A stretch of 64,000 nt of DNA, from NCBI GenBank assembly GCA_902779675.1, contig CACZCK010000012.1, positions 16,556 to 80,555 on the forward strand, written 5' to 3'. The notes under the pieces were generated by a model. It was not told the DNA's origin. It saw only the letters and a program-made list of their open reading frames with translations, and made no database searches. The translations under genes and the position numbers were made by a program. Origin of the DNA: an uncultured Coriobacteriaceae bacterium. Its GTDB lineage: Bacteria; Actinomycetota; Coriobacteriia; Coriobacteriales; Atopobiaceae. This document shows, one piece after another, positions 45,454 through 53,228 of the stretch. Within the stretch, counting starts at the first letter, position 1. Every line of letters begins with the position of its first letter.

Positions 45454-46974
45454 TCAGGTTGCATCCGCGATTTGGTCGCGCAGCGTCTCGATGCGGTCGT
45501 GGAAGATGCGGTCGCGCTTGCGGAAGTCATCGACCCAGGCGATGCTGTGCTTGACGGTGGCGTGTGTGCGCCCACCAAACTTCTTGCCAATCTCGGCGAG
45601 GGTGTTGTCGGTGAGCTCGCGCGTGAGCCAGATGCCCACGTGGCGCGCCTCCATCAGCTCCTTGTTGCGCTTGGACCCAATGAGGTCGTTGTGTCCCACG
45701 TCGTAGAACTTCTCCACTTGGCGCTGGATGTGGTCGACGGTCACGATGCGCTGGCCGGTGGGCCACTTCTGGCTGGCCACCTCGATGATGTCGGCGCGGG
45801 TGATCTCCTGGCCCGCTCGCTCGCGGCGGTTTGCCTGCATGAGGCACGATTGCACGAAGCCCTCGATGACCCTGATGTTGGTTCCTGCGCGCTCGGCCAT
45901 CAGGCGTCTCATCTCGTCGGGGATGGTGCCGGCCACTCCCTCGACGTGCTCGTCGACGGCATCCTGGCGCATGCGGTCGTAGAAGGCGTTGATGAGGTTG
46001 AGCTTGAGCTCGTAGTCGGGCACCTGGATGGAGACCGACAGGCCGGAGTCCATGCGCGAGGTGTCGCGCTCGTCGAACTTGCTCTCACCCATGCCCAGCT
46101 GCGAAGGCGAGCGGTCGGCGGCCAGCACGATCTGCTTGTTGTGGCTCATCAGCGTGTTGAACGTCTTGAAGAAGAAGCGGATGGTGCCGCCGGCGGTCAT
46201 CATGTTCTGGATGTCGTCGATGATGAGGACGTCGACGTTCTGGTAGCGGGCGGTCATGTTGCTCGACGCCGAGGCGCTGGTGCGGTCGGTGGCAGCCATG
46301 ACGTATTCGTCCACGAAGTCGGCGGCCGCGCGGTAGATGCAGGTGCGCGAGGGATCGTTCTTGGCGATGTAGTTCTGGATGGCCCGCAGCAGGTGCGTCT
46401 TGCCCAGTCCGCTCTTGCCATAGATGAACAGGGGGTTGTAGCTGCTGTTGTCGCCGTTGGCCACCTGCTTTGCCGCCTCGAGGGCGTAGCGGTTCTCCTC
46501 GCCCGCGACAAAGCGCTCGAACGTGAGGCGCGAGTCGTTCTCGGTGATCATGTCGCTCATGCGCTCGACGTAGGCAGCCTCCTCACTCATGGCGGGTTGC
46601 ATGGCACGCGTGGGCACGGGTGCCGGCGCGGGCTGGGGCTCGGAGGTGACCTCGCTCAGGCGCGTGAGCTCCTCAGGTGAAACCTCGCTTGCGACGCGCA
46701 CCGTGCGGGTGTCCTTAACGAGGTCGACAACCAGTGCCAGGTGCTGGAAGGATGCCTGCTCGAGGCACTCCTCGACGATGTGAGCGTGCTGGGTGACCTT
46801 GCGCTGTGCAAAGCCGAGAGTCGTCGAGACATGGAAGGTCTCGTCGTCCATCGATGTGGGCACGCAGCTCTCTATCATGGCAACGACCGAGCGGTTGACG
46901 TCATCCCGCGCGGAGAGCAGCGCCATGACGTCCTCCCAGAGCAGGGCGGCGTCAGAATCTTGTGAGGATGCCAT
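45454..46974 (-). CDS. dnaA: Chromosomal replication initiator DnaA
   Basis: A 506-residue initiator. Domain I covers about 1-100 and is followed by a Pro/Ala-rich linker (about 110-130). The AAA+ domain has Walker A GKSGLGKTH (186-194), Walker B VLIIDDIQ, and sensor motifs. Domain IV has the DnaA signature region reading GGRTHATVKHS where most bacteria have GGRDHTTV(I/L)HA. The Asp and the first Thr of the base-reading D-H-T triplet are therefore replaced by Thr and Ala, while His is kept. RBS GGGAGGA is 5 nt before ATG; the promoter at 47014-47041 is overlapped by a DnaA-box-like site. Confidence 0.97.
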   Translation of the reverse strand: MASSQDSDAALLWEDVMALLSARDDVNRSVVAMIESCVPTSMDDETFHVSTTLGFAQRKVTQHAHIVEECLEQASFQHLALVVDLVKDTRTVRVASEVSPEELTRLSEVTSEPQPAPAPVPTRAMQPAMSEEAAYVERMSDMITENDSRLTFERFVAGEENRYALEAAKQVANGDNSSYNPLFIYGKSGLGKTHLLRAIQNYIAKNDPSRTCIYRAAADFVDEYVMAATDRTSASASSNMTARYQNVDVLIIDDIQNMMTAGGTIRFFFKTFNTLMSHNKQIVLAADRSPSQLGMGESKFDERDTSRMDSGLSVSIQVPDYELKLNLINAFYDRMRQDAVDEHVEGVAGTIPDEMRRLMAERAGTNIRVIEGFVQSCLMQANRRERAGQEITRADIIEVASQKWPTGQRIVTVDHIQRQVEKFYDVGHNDLIGSKRNKELMEARHVGIWLTRELTDNTLAEIGKKFGGRTHATVKHSIAWVDDFRKRDRIFHDRIETLRDQIADAT

Positions 46975-46996
46975 TGGTCCTCCCGGCTCGAATCAA

Positions 46997-47005
46997 TGTT
47001 GAAAA
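46997..47005 (-). promoter_or_regulatory. DnaA-box-like site TTTTCAACA
   Basis: It lies in the dnaA leader, downstream of the -10 element, and is a 7/9 match to TTATCCACA. It could contribute to autorepression of dnaA. Confidence 0.5.
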
Positions 47006-47013
47006 GGCACTCC

Positions 47014-47041
47014 ATTATATGTCGAAAAGTACCCTTGCCAA
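47014..47041 (-). promoter_or_regulatory. dnaA: dnaA promoter (TTGGCA-16-TATAAT)
   Basis: On the minus strand a perfect -10 TATAAT (47014-47019) lies 16 nt from TTGGCA (47036-47041). The whole spacer is filled by a TTTTCGACA box (47020-47028) and flank. This arrangement fits DnaA-mediated autoregulation. Confidence 0.75.
47020..47028 (-). promoter_or_regulatory. DnaA-box-like site TTTTCGACA in the dnaA promoter spacer
   Basis: The same nonamer occurs at 45380 and 47049. It abuts the -10 element of dnaA, so binding would block RNA polymerase. Confidence 0.55.
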
Positions 47042-47048
47042 GACCCTT

Positions 47049-47057
47049 TGTCGAAAA
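47049..47057 (-). promoter_or_regulatory. DnaA-box-like site TTTTCGACA upstream of dnaA promoter
   Basis: A third identical nonamer, 8 bp upstream of the -35 element, 29 bp from the neighbouring copy and in the same orientation. Confidence 0.5.
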
Positions 47058-47142
47058 ACTCGGAGAAGGGAATCACGTGTCTTGGCAGATGGACGTGCTT
47101 GATTGGAGTGAATGAGCTACAGGGTAGCGGGTGCGCGGCGGG

Positions 47143-48207
47143 CTACCCGATGCCGAGATAGATGCGGCCCGCCGTGGTGAGACGCCGCTTCTGCCCGCCT
47201 TGCTTGCTGATGAGGCCCTGCGCCTCGAGCTGCGACAGCTCGCGCGACCAGGTGGACTCGGACAGCGTCCAGGCTGCGTTGAGGTCGCGCGGGCCTACTG
47301 ACTCGTGAGTCATGAGGTACTGCAGCGCAAAGCCACCGCGCTCGCTGACGCTGGGACCCGCCTGAGGTTGCTGGGGTGGGTAGCCGGCTGGCTGTGCGTA
47401 TGGCTGCTGGGGCCACGGTTGTGCGTAGGGCTGCGGCATGGCAGGCTGGCCAAAGGGCGCTTGCTGGTAGCCGTAGGAAGGCTGCGCGTAGGTGCCCGCT
47501 GCCGCACCCCAGGGCTGTTGTGGCGTGGCCATCGCCGGTGGCATACCCTGCGGCGTCTGCCACTGATTGGGTGCCGCCTGCTGGTAACCCTGCATGACAG
47601 GGGCGCTGAGCTGCTCATTTGCTACCACTTCAGCGTGGGCGAGCGAGACGGTGACCACCGTGCCGTTATGTATGTTGTCCTCGACGGTCAGAGAGCCGCC
47701 CTTGTCGCGCAGCCACTGCTGGGCGTAGGGCAAACCCGATCCGACCCCCCTGATGTAGCGCTTCATCTCGCTGGTGGCCGACGAGGTCCCGTACTCCAGA
47801 GCCCGTTCCTTGTCCTGGATGCCAGGACCTTGGTCCGAGAAGCGGATGGTGTTGCCCCCATCGAGGATCGAGACGGTGGGCTCCATGAAGTACGCGTGGA
47901 TGAGGTTTTCGACTACCTCGCGGATGACGGTGAAGGGGATGGAGCCACCCTGTTCGTTTGCCAGCTTGGTAACGGTGGCGGTTATCTCCTCGAGATACGA
48001 GCGGATGTCCTTGGGTTCGATCACCACCACGCGCGGGGCCGCTGCGGCGTCGTCGTACACGGCGATGCGTGCCGGATTGGTCACCACCAGGGCGTGCGCA
48101 CCGCTGGAGGTGTCTTTGTCACCGTTCTCGACGAACGGGTAGAACGACTCCGCCACGTTAGGACCTTTCAACAACATTTCACCGAGTGATGAAAACTTGC
48201 GAAACAT
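47143..48207 (-). CDS. GHKL ATP-binding protein with Pro/Gln-rich linker and C-terminal winged helix
   Basis: About 354 residues. Residues about 60-200 form a histidine-kinase-like ATPase: N box FTVIREVVENLIHAYF, G1 FSDQGPGIQD, and G2 IRGVGSGLPYAQQWL. There is no phospho-acceptor domain. A long linker (about 215-295) rich in Pro, Gln, Tyr and Ala follows. The last 60 residues (YLMTHESVGPRDLNAAWTLSESTWSRELSQLE...) look like a winged helix. It lies between dnaA and rpmH, the usual origin gap. It could be an ATP-dependent DNA-binding regulator; the function is unknown. ATG at 48207 is tentative: the in-frame ATG at 48249 overlaps DnaA-box-like sites, and no start has a good RBS. Confidence 0.75.
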   Translation of the reverse strand: MFRKFSSLGEMLLKGPNVAESFYPFVENGDKDTSSGAHALVVTNPARIAVYDDAAAAPRVVVIEPKDIRSYLEEITATVTKLANEQGGSIPFTVIREVVENLIHAYFMEPTVSILDGGNTIRFSDQGPGIQDKERALEYGTSSATSEMKRYIRGVGSGLPYAQQWLRDKGGSLTVEDNIHNGTVVTVSLAHAEVVANEQLSAPVMQGYQQAAPNQWQTPQGMPPAMATPQQPWGAAAGTYAQPSYGYQQAPFGQPAMPQPYAQPWPQQPYAQPAGYPPQQPQAGPSVSERGGFALQYLMTHESVGPRDLNAAWTLSESTWSRELSQLEAQGLISKQGGQKRRLTTAGRIYLGIG

Positions 48208-48226
48208 GCTTGCATCTCGTGCAAGG

Positions 48227-48257
48227 TTTTCAACAGGTGGTGAACACATGTTGATAA
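48227..48257. promoter_or_regulatory. Pair of DnaA-box-like sites (TTTTCAACA, TTATCAACA)
   Basis: TTTTCAACA (48227-48235, plus strand) and TTATCAACA (48249-48257, minus strand; 8/9 match to the E. coli box) are in opposite orientation just upstream of the GHKL gene. They are the best-matching boxes in the dnaA-rpmH interval. Confidence 0.5.
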
Positions 48258-48578
48258 CTGCAAAAACGATAATGCTGAGCAGTCAGGTAAGCATACCACT
48301 GCCAAGCTTGCTGCAAGAAAGCTTTCATATGCTCTCGCAAGATTTGGGAGGTTTGCAAGGGTTTTAGATCCCTGGCGGATTCAATAGCGTATTAGTAGCC
48401 GCTGGGAGCGACTGGCCATGAGGTCCCGCGAAACCGCCTTGTGTAGTTGGCAGACGGGCAGCCAGATATATGCCCATCCTCACAAAGATTCCATTGACAC
48501 GCAGGTAGAGAGAACCCTACAATCTTAGGGCTTGACTCTATTTGCTTGACGTTTATATCTCTTTTGGAGGTTGACATT
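48250..48578. other. rpmH leader / candidate origin interval
   Basis: 329 bp without a convincing gene. It holds one strong DnaA-box-like site at its left end and the rpmH promoter at 48494-48523. No strongly AT-rich unwinding tract is apparent between them. It may be part of a bipartite origin with the dnaA-flanking sites. Confidence 0.45.
48494..48523 (+). promoter_or_regulatory. rpmH: rpmH promoter (TTGACA-18-TACAAT)
   Basis: A consensus -35 TTGACA (48494-48499) and -10 TACAAT (48518-48523) with an 18-nt spacer lie 55 bp before the rpmH ATG. A second TTGACT at 48532 with a TATATC-like -10 may be an extra promoter. Confidence 0.75.
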
Positions 48579-48713
48579 ATGAAGCGTACGTACCAGCCTA
48601 ACAAGCGCAAGCGTGCCAAGACCCACGGCTTCCGCGCCCGCATGGCCACCAAGGGTGGTCGCGCCGTCCTGTCCCGTCGTCGTGCCAAGGGCCGCAAGAG
48701 GCTGACCGTCTAG
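48579..48713 (+). CDS. rpmH: 50S ribosomal protein L34
   Basis: A 44-residue, very basic protein starting [20 protein letters not shown] and ending in a KGRKRLTV motif, matching L34. RBS GGAGG is 8 nt before ATG. It is the first gene of the conserved rpmH-rnpA-yidD-yidC-jag set, and 7 bp separate it from rnpA. Confidence 0.97.
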   Translation: MKRTYQPNKRKRAKTHGFRARMATKGGRAVLSRRRAKGRKRLTV

Positions 48714-48720
48714 GCTTCGT

Positions 48721-49053
48721 ATGGAGACCATCAAGTCCAAACAAGATTTTGGGCGGGTCTTCTCTGGTGGCAAGCGAGCCAACCACCGGCTCGTCCGCAT
48801 GACAGTTTTGAGACTCAACGAAGGCGGCCCAGCACGAGTCGCCTTCGTTGCGCCTAAGAGACTGGGAAATGCGGTCTTTCGGAACCGTTGCAAGCGCGTG
48901 TTGCGCGAGGCTGCCCGCGAGGCGGGCTTCCCGCGTGAAGGGTTCGATGTCATCCTCTTTGCGACACAGGGCACGCATGACGCCCATCCGCATGAGGTCG
49001 CGCAGGCCATCGGTTCTGTGATGGGAAGGTTCGACAAGAACAAGGGTCAGTGA
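48721..49053 (+). CDS. rnpA: Ribonuclease P protein component
   Basis: A 110-residue basic protein that binds the RNase P RNA and helps mature tRNA 5' ends. The signature [15 protein letters not shown] (RNR motif) near residues 60-74 is intact, and [10 protein letters not shown] at the N-terminus is typical. It overlaps no neighbour; yidD begins 7 bp later. Confidence 0.96.
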   Translation: METIKSKQDFGRVFSGGKRANHRLVRMTVLRLNEGGPARVAFVAPKRLGNAVFRNRCKRVLREAAREAGFPREGFDVILFATQGTHDAHPHEVAQAIGSVMGRFDKNKGQ

Positions 49054-49060
49054 GGCAAAC

Positions 49061-49270
49061 GTGAAGCGCCTGCTTATGGCAGCAATTCGGTGGTATCAGA
49101 GGTACCTCTCGCCGCTGCTGGGCGCCCATTGCATCTACACACCCACTTGCTCGGCCTACGCGCTCGAAGCCATCAGTCGCTATGGAGCTCTGAGAGGTAC
49201 ATGGCTTGCGGTCAAACGCATTGCCAGGTGCCATCCCTTCCACGAGGGTGGGTACGATCCCGTGCCCTGA
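49061..49270 (+). CDS. yidD: Membrane protein insertion efficiency factor YidD
   Basis: A 69-residue protein with the YidD pattern: [61 protein letters not shown], including the conserved C-x-Y-x-P-x-C-S-x-Y and CHPFHxGGxDPVP blocks (short motifs only need be matched). It works with YidC in membrane protein insertion. The start is GTG at 49061, with GAGGCAAAC upstream. Confidence 0.95.
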   Translation: MKRLLMAAIRWYQRYLSPLLGAHCIYTPTCSAYALEAISRYGALRGTWLAVKRIARCHPFHEGGYDPVP

Positions 49271-49290
49271 CATAACGCCACGGAGGAACC

Positions 49291-50049
49291 ATGTGGGATT
49301 GGTTTGTATCATTTCTTACGCTCGTGCTCGAGGCACTGGCAGGCGCGGTTGGTGACTGGGGTCTTGCGGTCATTATCCTGACCTTTATCATCCGCCTGCT
49401 CATCATGCCTCTCATGACCAAGTCGACTGCGTCGACGGCAAAGATGCAGGTCCTGCAGCCCAAGCTTCAGGAGATTCAGGAGCGCTACGCTGACGATCCC
49501 GAGCGTCAGATGGCCGAGATGCGCAAGTTCCAGGCGGAGAACAACTTCAATCCGCTTGGTGGTTGCCTGCCCATGTTCCTGCAGATGCCGGTCTTCTTTG
49601 CGCTGTTCACCGTTGCGCGCAATGTTCCGGCCGACGCATCCTTCTTCAACATCATGCCGTCTATCTCCATGTCGGTGAGCCAGGCTGTCTCGCAGCTCGG
49701 ATTCCCCGGTGCGCTGGTCTATCTGATCTTTGACGTGGGCTTTGGTGCCATGACGCTCGCGCAGATGCTCATCAACGTCAAGAACGTGCCCGAGGAGCAG
49801 CGCCAGCAGAACATCATGATGGGCGTCATGATGGGCGTCATGATGGTGTGGTTCGGTTGGTCGGTTCCGGCCGCCGTCCTCCTGTATTACGTAACTTCCG
49901 CCATCTGGCAGGTCATTCAGCAGCAGGTTGTGACCAAGCGCGTGACGGAGAGGGTCAAGGCGGAGACCGAGGCCAAGATGGCCAATCAGCCCGCTGAGAT
50001 CAACGTTGTCCGCAAGGAGCGCAAGCCGCGTCCCAAGAAGAAGGGCTAA
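49291..50049 (+). CDS. yidC: Membrane protein insertase YidC
   Basis: A 252-residue YidC/Oxa1 insertase of the short type, without the large periplasmic domain of Proteobacteria. Five hydrophobic helices are visible. The hydrophilic-groove Arg lies in TFIIRLLIMPL, the coiled cytoplasmic loop is KLQEIQERYADDPERQMAEMRKF, and the FNPLGGCLPMFLQMPVFFAL block is conserved. The basic tail RKERKPRPKKKG likely touches the ribosome. No lipobox is seen. RBS GGAGG is well placed. Confidence 0.96.
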   Translation: MWDWFVSFLTLVLEALAGAVGDWGLAVIILTFIIRLLIMPLMTKSTASTAKMQVLQPKLQEIQERYADDPERQMAEMRKFQAENNFNPLGGCLPMFLQMPVFFALFTVARNVPADASFFNIMPSISMSVSQAVSQLGFPGALVYLIFDVGFGAMTLAQMLINVKNVPEEQRQQNIMMGVMMGVMMVWFGWSVPAAVLLYYVTSAIWQVIQQQVVTKRVTERVKAETEAKMANQPAEINVVRKERKPRPKKKG

Positions 50050-50080
50050 GGCGGTCGATTGCCTGATGAGGAGGTGCATC

Positions 50081-50653
50081 ATGGAGGACGAGCGCACGCT
50101 CACTCCTGAAGACGCCGTCACGGTAGAAGACGACGAGTTTGCTCAGATTCGCGCACACTTCGAGAGCGGCGTGAGCCTGAATGACAACGAGATCGACCAG
50201 GTAGCCGATGCCGCCATCACCTATGTGCGCGACATTCTTGGCTACTTTGGCGAGAAGAAGATCTCAATCGACGAGTACGAGGGAGACGAGGGTGAACTTA
50301 TCCTCGATATCTCAGGTGGTGACCTTGCGGTCTTGATTGGCCGCCATGGGCGTACCCTTGACTCGCTCCAGATGATAGTTTCATCTTTTATGAGCAACAA
50401 GCTCAAGTTCCACTATCCCATCGTGATTGACATCGAGGGATATAAGAGCCGGCGCAAGGACAAGCTCATCAATCTTGCCAACAGTGCAGCAGCCCGTGCA
50501 AAGCGCCAGCGTGGCCGCGTTGCACTCGCTCCCATGAATGCGTACGAGCGCCGTATTGTGCATCTTGCCCTGCTTGACGATGTCGACGTGACAACGCACT
50601 CCGAGGGAGAGGATCCCGAGCGTCGCGTGGTGATTACTTACGTCCGTTCGTAG
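50081..50653 (+). CDS. khpB: RNA-binding protein KhpB/Jag (KH and R3H domains)
   Basis: A 190-residue protein with an acidic N-terminus. A Jag-type KH domain has GxxG in LIGRHGRTLDSLQ (about residues 85-97), and a C-terminal R3H domain has APMNAYERRIVHLAL. KhpB binds many RNAs with KhpA in other Gram-positives and affects cell division and elongation. The ATG at 50081 is chosen for its GAGGAGGTG Shine-Dalgarno; upstream in-frame codons overlap yidC. Confidence 0.93.
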   Translation: MEDERTLTPEDAVTVEDDEFAQIRAHFESGVSLNDNEIDQVADAAITYVRDILGYFGEKKISIDEYEGDEGELILDISGGDLAVLIGRHGRTLDSLQMIVSSFMSNKLKFHYPIVIDIEGYKSRRKDKLINLANSAAARAKRQRGRVALAPMNAYERRIVHLALLDDVDVTTHSEGEDPERRVVITYVRS

Positions 50654-50676
50654 GCGCGCGCAACATAGCAAGAGTC

Positions 50677-50706
50677 AAAGGGGAGAGCTCAGGCTCTCCC
50701 CTTTTT
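50677..50706 (+). terminator. Terminator of the rpmH-khpB operon
   Basis: A 9-bp perfect stem GGGGAGAGC/GCTCTCCCC, flanked by AAA/TTT, with a 4-nt loop and a TTTTT run. It lies 24 bp past the khpB stop. Confidence 0.93.
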
Positions 50707-50902
50707 GCGTATGTGGGTGCGCGCGGGTGCGGCGATACACACTGAGAGTCCCACGAGTAATGTTCGCCCACATTTAGCATGAATGATTTGCTCAGCAAGA
50801 CCACTGAGGTGAGTGTGTAGCTGCTGTCTATCGATGATGACGCGTGGCTGTATTATTTATACTGACAAGAACCTTTGAGACACAGACTTTTGACGAGGCA
50901 TC

Positions 50903-51640
50903 ATGATTTGTTCGGAGACATACCTTGAGCTACTCGAGTCCTACCTCGACGAGTACGGCATCGAAACGACGAACGAGCAGCGGCGCCTGTTGCTGACGCA
51001 TCTGGACCTAGTGGTCGAGAAGAACAAGGTCATGAACCTCACGCGTATTCTTACACCTGAGGATGCCGTACAGAGACATGTAGTTGACTCGCTTCTCATC
51101 CTCCCGTCAGTCAAGAAGTGTGAGTTGTCTCGTAGACAATCTTTTGTTGACATTGGCACCGGAGCGGGCTTCCCAGGCGTACCGCTTGGCATAGTCACAG
51201 ACTACGAAGGACTTCTCATCGATTCCGTCGGCAAGAAGATCAGTGCCGTCAACGAGTTTGTGAGAGATCTCGGTCTGACTGAACGACTTAAGGCAGAGTC
51301 AATCCGGGTTGAGGATCTGGCACGATCCAACTATGCATCCTATGACCTCGTTGTTGCCCGAGCCGTGGCCGATCTCGGTGTCCTTGTTGAGTATGCCTCG
51401 CCGCTCCTCAAGCAAGGAGGTCACTTGGTTGTGTCAAAGGCACGTATCGGTGATGATGAGGTACGGCGAGGAACTGGTACGGCGGAGCGCACCGGCATGA
51501 AGTATGTTTCACGTGAAACGTATGAGCTGCCTGAAGATGCCGGGCATCGTGAGATTCTGACATATGTACGCGAGGGCAAGTCTCAGGTCAAGCTGCCACG
51601 GCAGACGGGAATGGCCAAGCACAAGCCGTTGGTTTCTTAG
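50903..51640 (+). CDS. rsmG: 16S rRNA (guanine527-N7)-methyltransferase
   Basis: A 245-residue SAM-dependent methyltransferase with LTRILTPEDAVQRHVVDSLL and the SAM loop FVDIGTGAGFPGVPL, then VVARAVADL, as in RsmG/GidB. Loss in other bacteria gives low-level streptomycin resistance. The gene has its own leader after the khpB terminator. Its 3' part contains a parS site (51505-51520) that encodes VSRET, a pattern common in this gene across Gram-positives. Confidence 0.95.
   Translation: MICSETYLELLESYLDEYGIETTNEQRRLLLTHLDLVVEKNKVMNLTRILTPEDAVQRHVVDSLLILPSVKKCELSRRQSFVDIGTGAGFPGVPLGIVTDYEGLLIDSVGKKISAVNEFVRDLGLTERLKAESIRVEDLARSNYASYDLVVARAVADLGVLVEYASPLLKQGGHLVVSKARIGDDEVRRGTGTAERTGMKYVSRETYELPEDAGHREILTYVREGKSQVKLPRQTGMAKHKPLVS
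51505..51520. other. parS site 1 (inside rsmG)
   Basis: TGTTTCACGTGAAACG, 15/16 match to the palindromic ParB-binding consensus TGTTTCACGTGAAACA. Confidence 0.95.
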
Positions 51641-52097
51641 TATTCTTGTTGACATCACTTCAACACTGAGCGATCTCACTGAGTGCAGGTCAGACATTGG
51701 TCAAGCATACTCATTTGGACACACGGTCTTACCTGCAATCAAAGATTGTGAGATTGTCGGTAAGCGATGAGTCTTAAACGAGTAATGGACTGTCATAACA
51801 CTAATGGAAGTATGTGACGCAAATTGACGTGCATCTCCGAAGATAGTTGATTGTCAACAAGGCTCACTTCAATTCGAAGTCTGAGAGCAAGATAGTGCCA
51901 ACAGATTGTTCAACGCATATCTCAAATGACGGTTGGAGCGAATTTGTGCTTGAGAGTTCTATACCGATTGGTTTACAAGGAGCTGAAGAGTATCACAGAT
52001 TGAGATAGATACCGAAAACAGAGAACGGGTCGTATTCGTTTAAGTCTCGCTGCACTTTGGCTCTGTTATGAATCCGCACAACGAGTGAGTGAACCAC

Positions 52098-52113
52098 TGT
52101 TTCACGTGAAACA
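52098..52113. other. parS site 2
   Basis: TGTTTCACGTGAAACA, perfect 16/16 consensus. Confidence 0.97.
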
Positions 52114-52234
52114 AGAAGCTAGAGACAGTTTCGGACTACTCAGACGATAAACACATCAGAGCCCGATGGATACGCGAGGTACGTTGCGTCATAGAGTGCA
52201 AGATGAAGTGTACTAATCAAAACATGCCTGAGAG

Positions 52235-52250
52235 TGTTTCACGTGAAACA
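52235..52250. other. parS site 3
   Basis: TGTTTCACGTGAAACA, perfect 16/16 consensus. Confidence 0.97.
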
Positions 52251-52270
52251 AACAAATCCATGATGTGAGA

Positions 52271-52286
52271 GGTTTCACGTGAAACG
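52271..52286. other. parS site 4
   Basis: GGTTTCACGTGAAACG, 14/16 match; 20 bp from site 3. Confidence 0.93.
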
Positions 52287-52352
52287 TAAATTGCAGACGT
52301 ATCTAAAGCGGACTCTTTAACAAGATTCATTAGATTCAAATAAGAGCGTGGG

Positions 52353-52368
52353 CGTTTCACGTGAAACA
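52353..52368. other. parS site 5
   Basis: CGTTTCACGTGAAACA, 15/16 match; about 60 bp before the parA start, so ParB bound here may also influence parA transcription. Confidence 0.95.
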
Positions 52369-52427
52369 ATAGTCTATGATGGAATAGCCAAACGAACAGA
52401 GACAAAACGAGGCAGTTTGGAGGCATA

Positions 52428-53228
52428 GTGGGCTATTTGGATGTAAAACGCGCTAATCCCCTTAAGAAGACAAAGGTTCTTGCTGTCATCAACCAAAAAG
52501 GCGGCGTGGGTAAGTCTACGACGGTGGTAAACCTGTCAGCGGCACTTGGAGAAAGCAAGAAGAAGATCCTTGTCGTCGATCTTGACCCCCAAGGGAACAC
52601 GTCAAGTGGATATGGCATCGAAAAGGAGGAGCTCGAGGCCGATGTGTATGATGCTCTCCTCAACGATACGCCCATCGAGGACTTGATTGTCGACACATGT
52701 GAGCAGAGAGTCTTTGCAGTGCCAGCGACAATTCAGCTTGCGGGTGCCGAGGTCGAGTTGGTTAGCGTCGATGGCCGTGAGCATAAGCTCAAAGAGATTC
52801 TAGACACCGTCAAGGAGCACTTTGACTATGTCTTTATCGACTGCCCTCCATCTCTTGGTCTTCTTACTATCAATGCCTTAGTTGCAGCCGATGAACTGCT
52901 TATACCAATCCAGTGCGAATTCTACGCGTTGGAGGGTGTTAGCAAACTCCTTGAGTCGATGCGCATGGTCAAGAATCGCCTCAATCCCGATCTTGAGATA
53001 TTTGGCGTCCTTCTGACCATGTACGACAGCAGGACAACGCTTTCAAAGCAGGTTGCCGAGGAAGTACAGTCGTACTTTGGCAAGAAGGTGTTCAAGACCA
53101 TCATCCCGCGTAATGTGAAACTGTCGGAGGCTCCAAGTCATGGACTCCCAGTAACGCAATATGCGCGGATCAGCAAAGGTGCGCAGGCATACGTCAAACT
53201 TGCAAAGGAAGTGATTCGTCGTGGCTAG
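52428..53228 (+). CDS. parA: Chromosome partitioning ATPase ParA (Soj)
   Basis: A 266-residue deviant Walker A ATPase. KGGVGKST (24-31) has the signature Lys, Walker B is YVFIDCPPSLGLLT, and DLDPQGNTSSG is conserved. ParA binds DNA as an ATP dimer and, with ParB-parS, moves origins apart. A short basic N-terminal extension (about 15 residues) precedes the core. GTG start with GGAGG 6 nt upstream. Its end overlaps parB by 8 bp. Confidence 0.97.
   Translation: MGYLDVKRANPLKKTKVLAVINQKGGVGKSTTVVNLSAALGESKKKILVVDLDPQGNTSSGYGIEKEELEADVYDALLNDTPIEDLIVDTCEQRVFAVPATIQLAGAEVELVSVDGREHKLKEILDTVKEHFDYVFIDCPPSLGLLTINALVAADELLIPIQCEFYALEGVSKLLESMRMVKNRLNPDLEIFGVLLTMYDSRTTLSKQVAEEVQSYFGKKVFKTIIPRNVKLSEAPSHGLPVTQYARISKGAQAYVKLAKEVIRRG

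Larger units (their letters stand above)
51641..52427. other. rsmG-parA intergenic region, centromere-like
   Basis: 787 bp with no convincing gene on either strand and visibly lower GC than its surroundings. Four parS sites lie in its right half (52098-52368). The left half (51641-52080) shows no recognised motif. The short open frames here are created by the parS repeats. The parA promoter must lie near the right end. Confidence 0.8.

Noticed and set aside
47143-48207. GHKL protein as a true sensor histidine kinase
   Set aside because: No phospho-acceptor (H-box) domain, sensor or membrane segment, and no response regulator nearby.
51505-52368. Repeated TTTCACGTGAAAC as a CRISPR array
   Set aside because: Units are palindromic parS sites with irregular spacing and no cas genes.
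52217-52426. Short minus-strand frame with repeated VSRET
   Set aside because: The repeats are just the parS sites read as protein.
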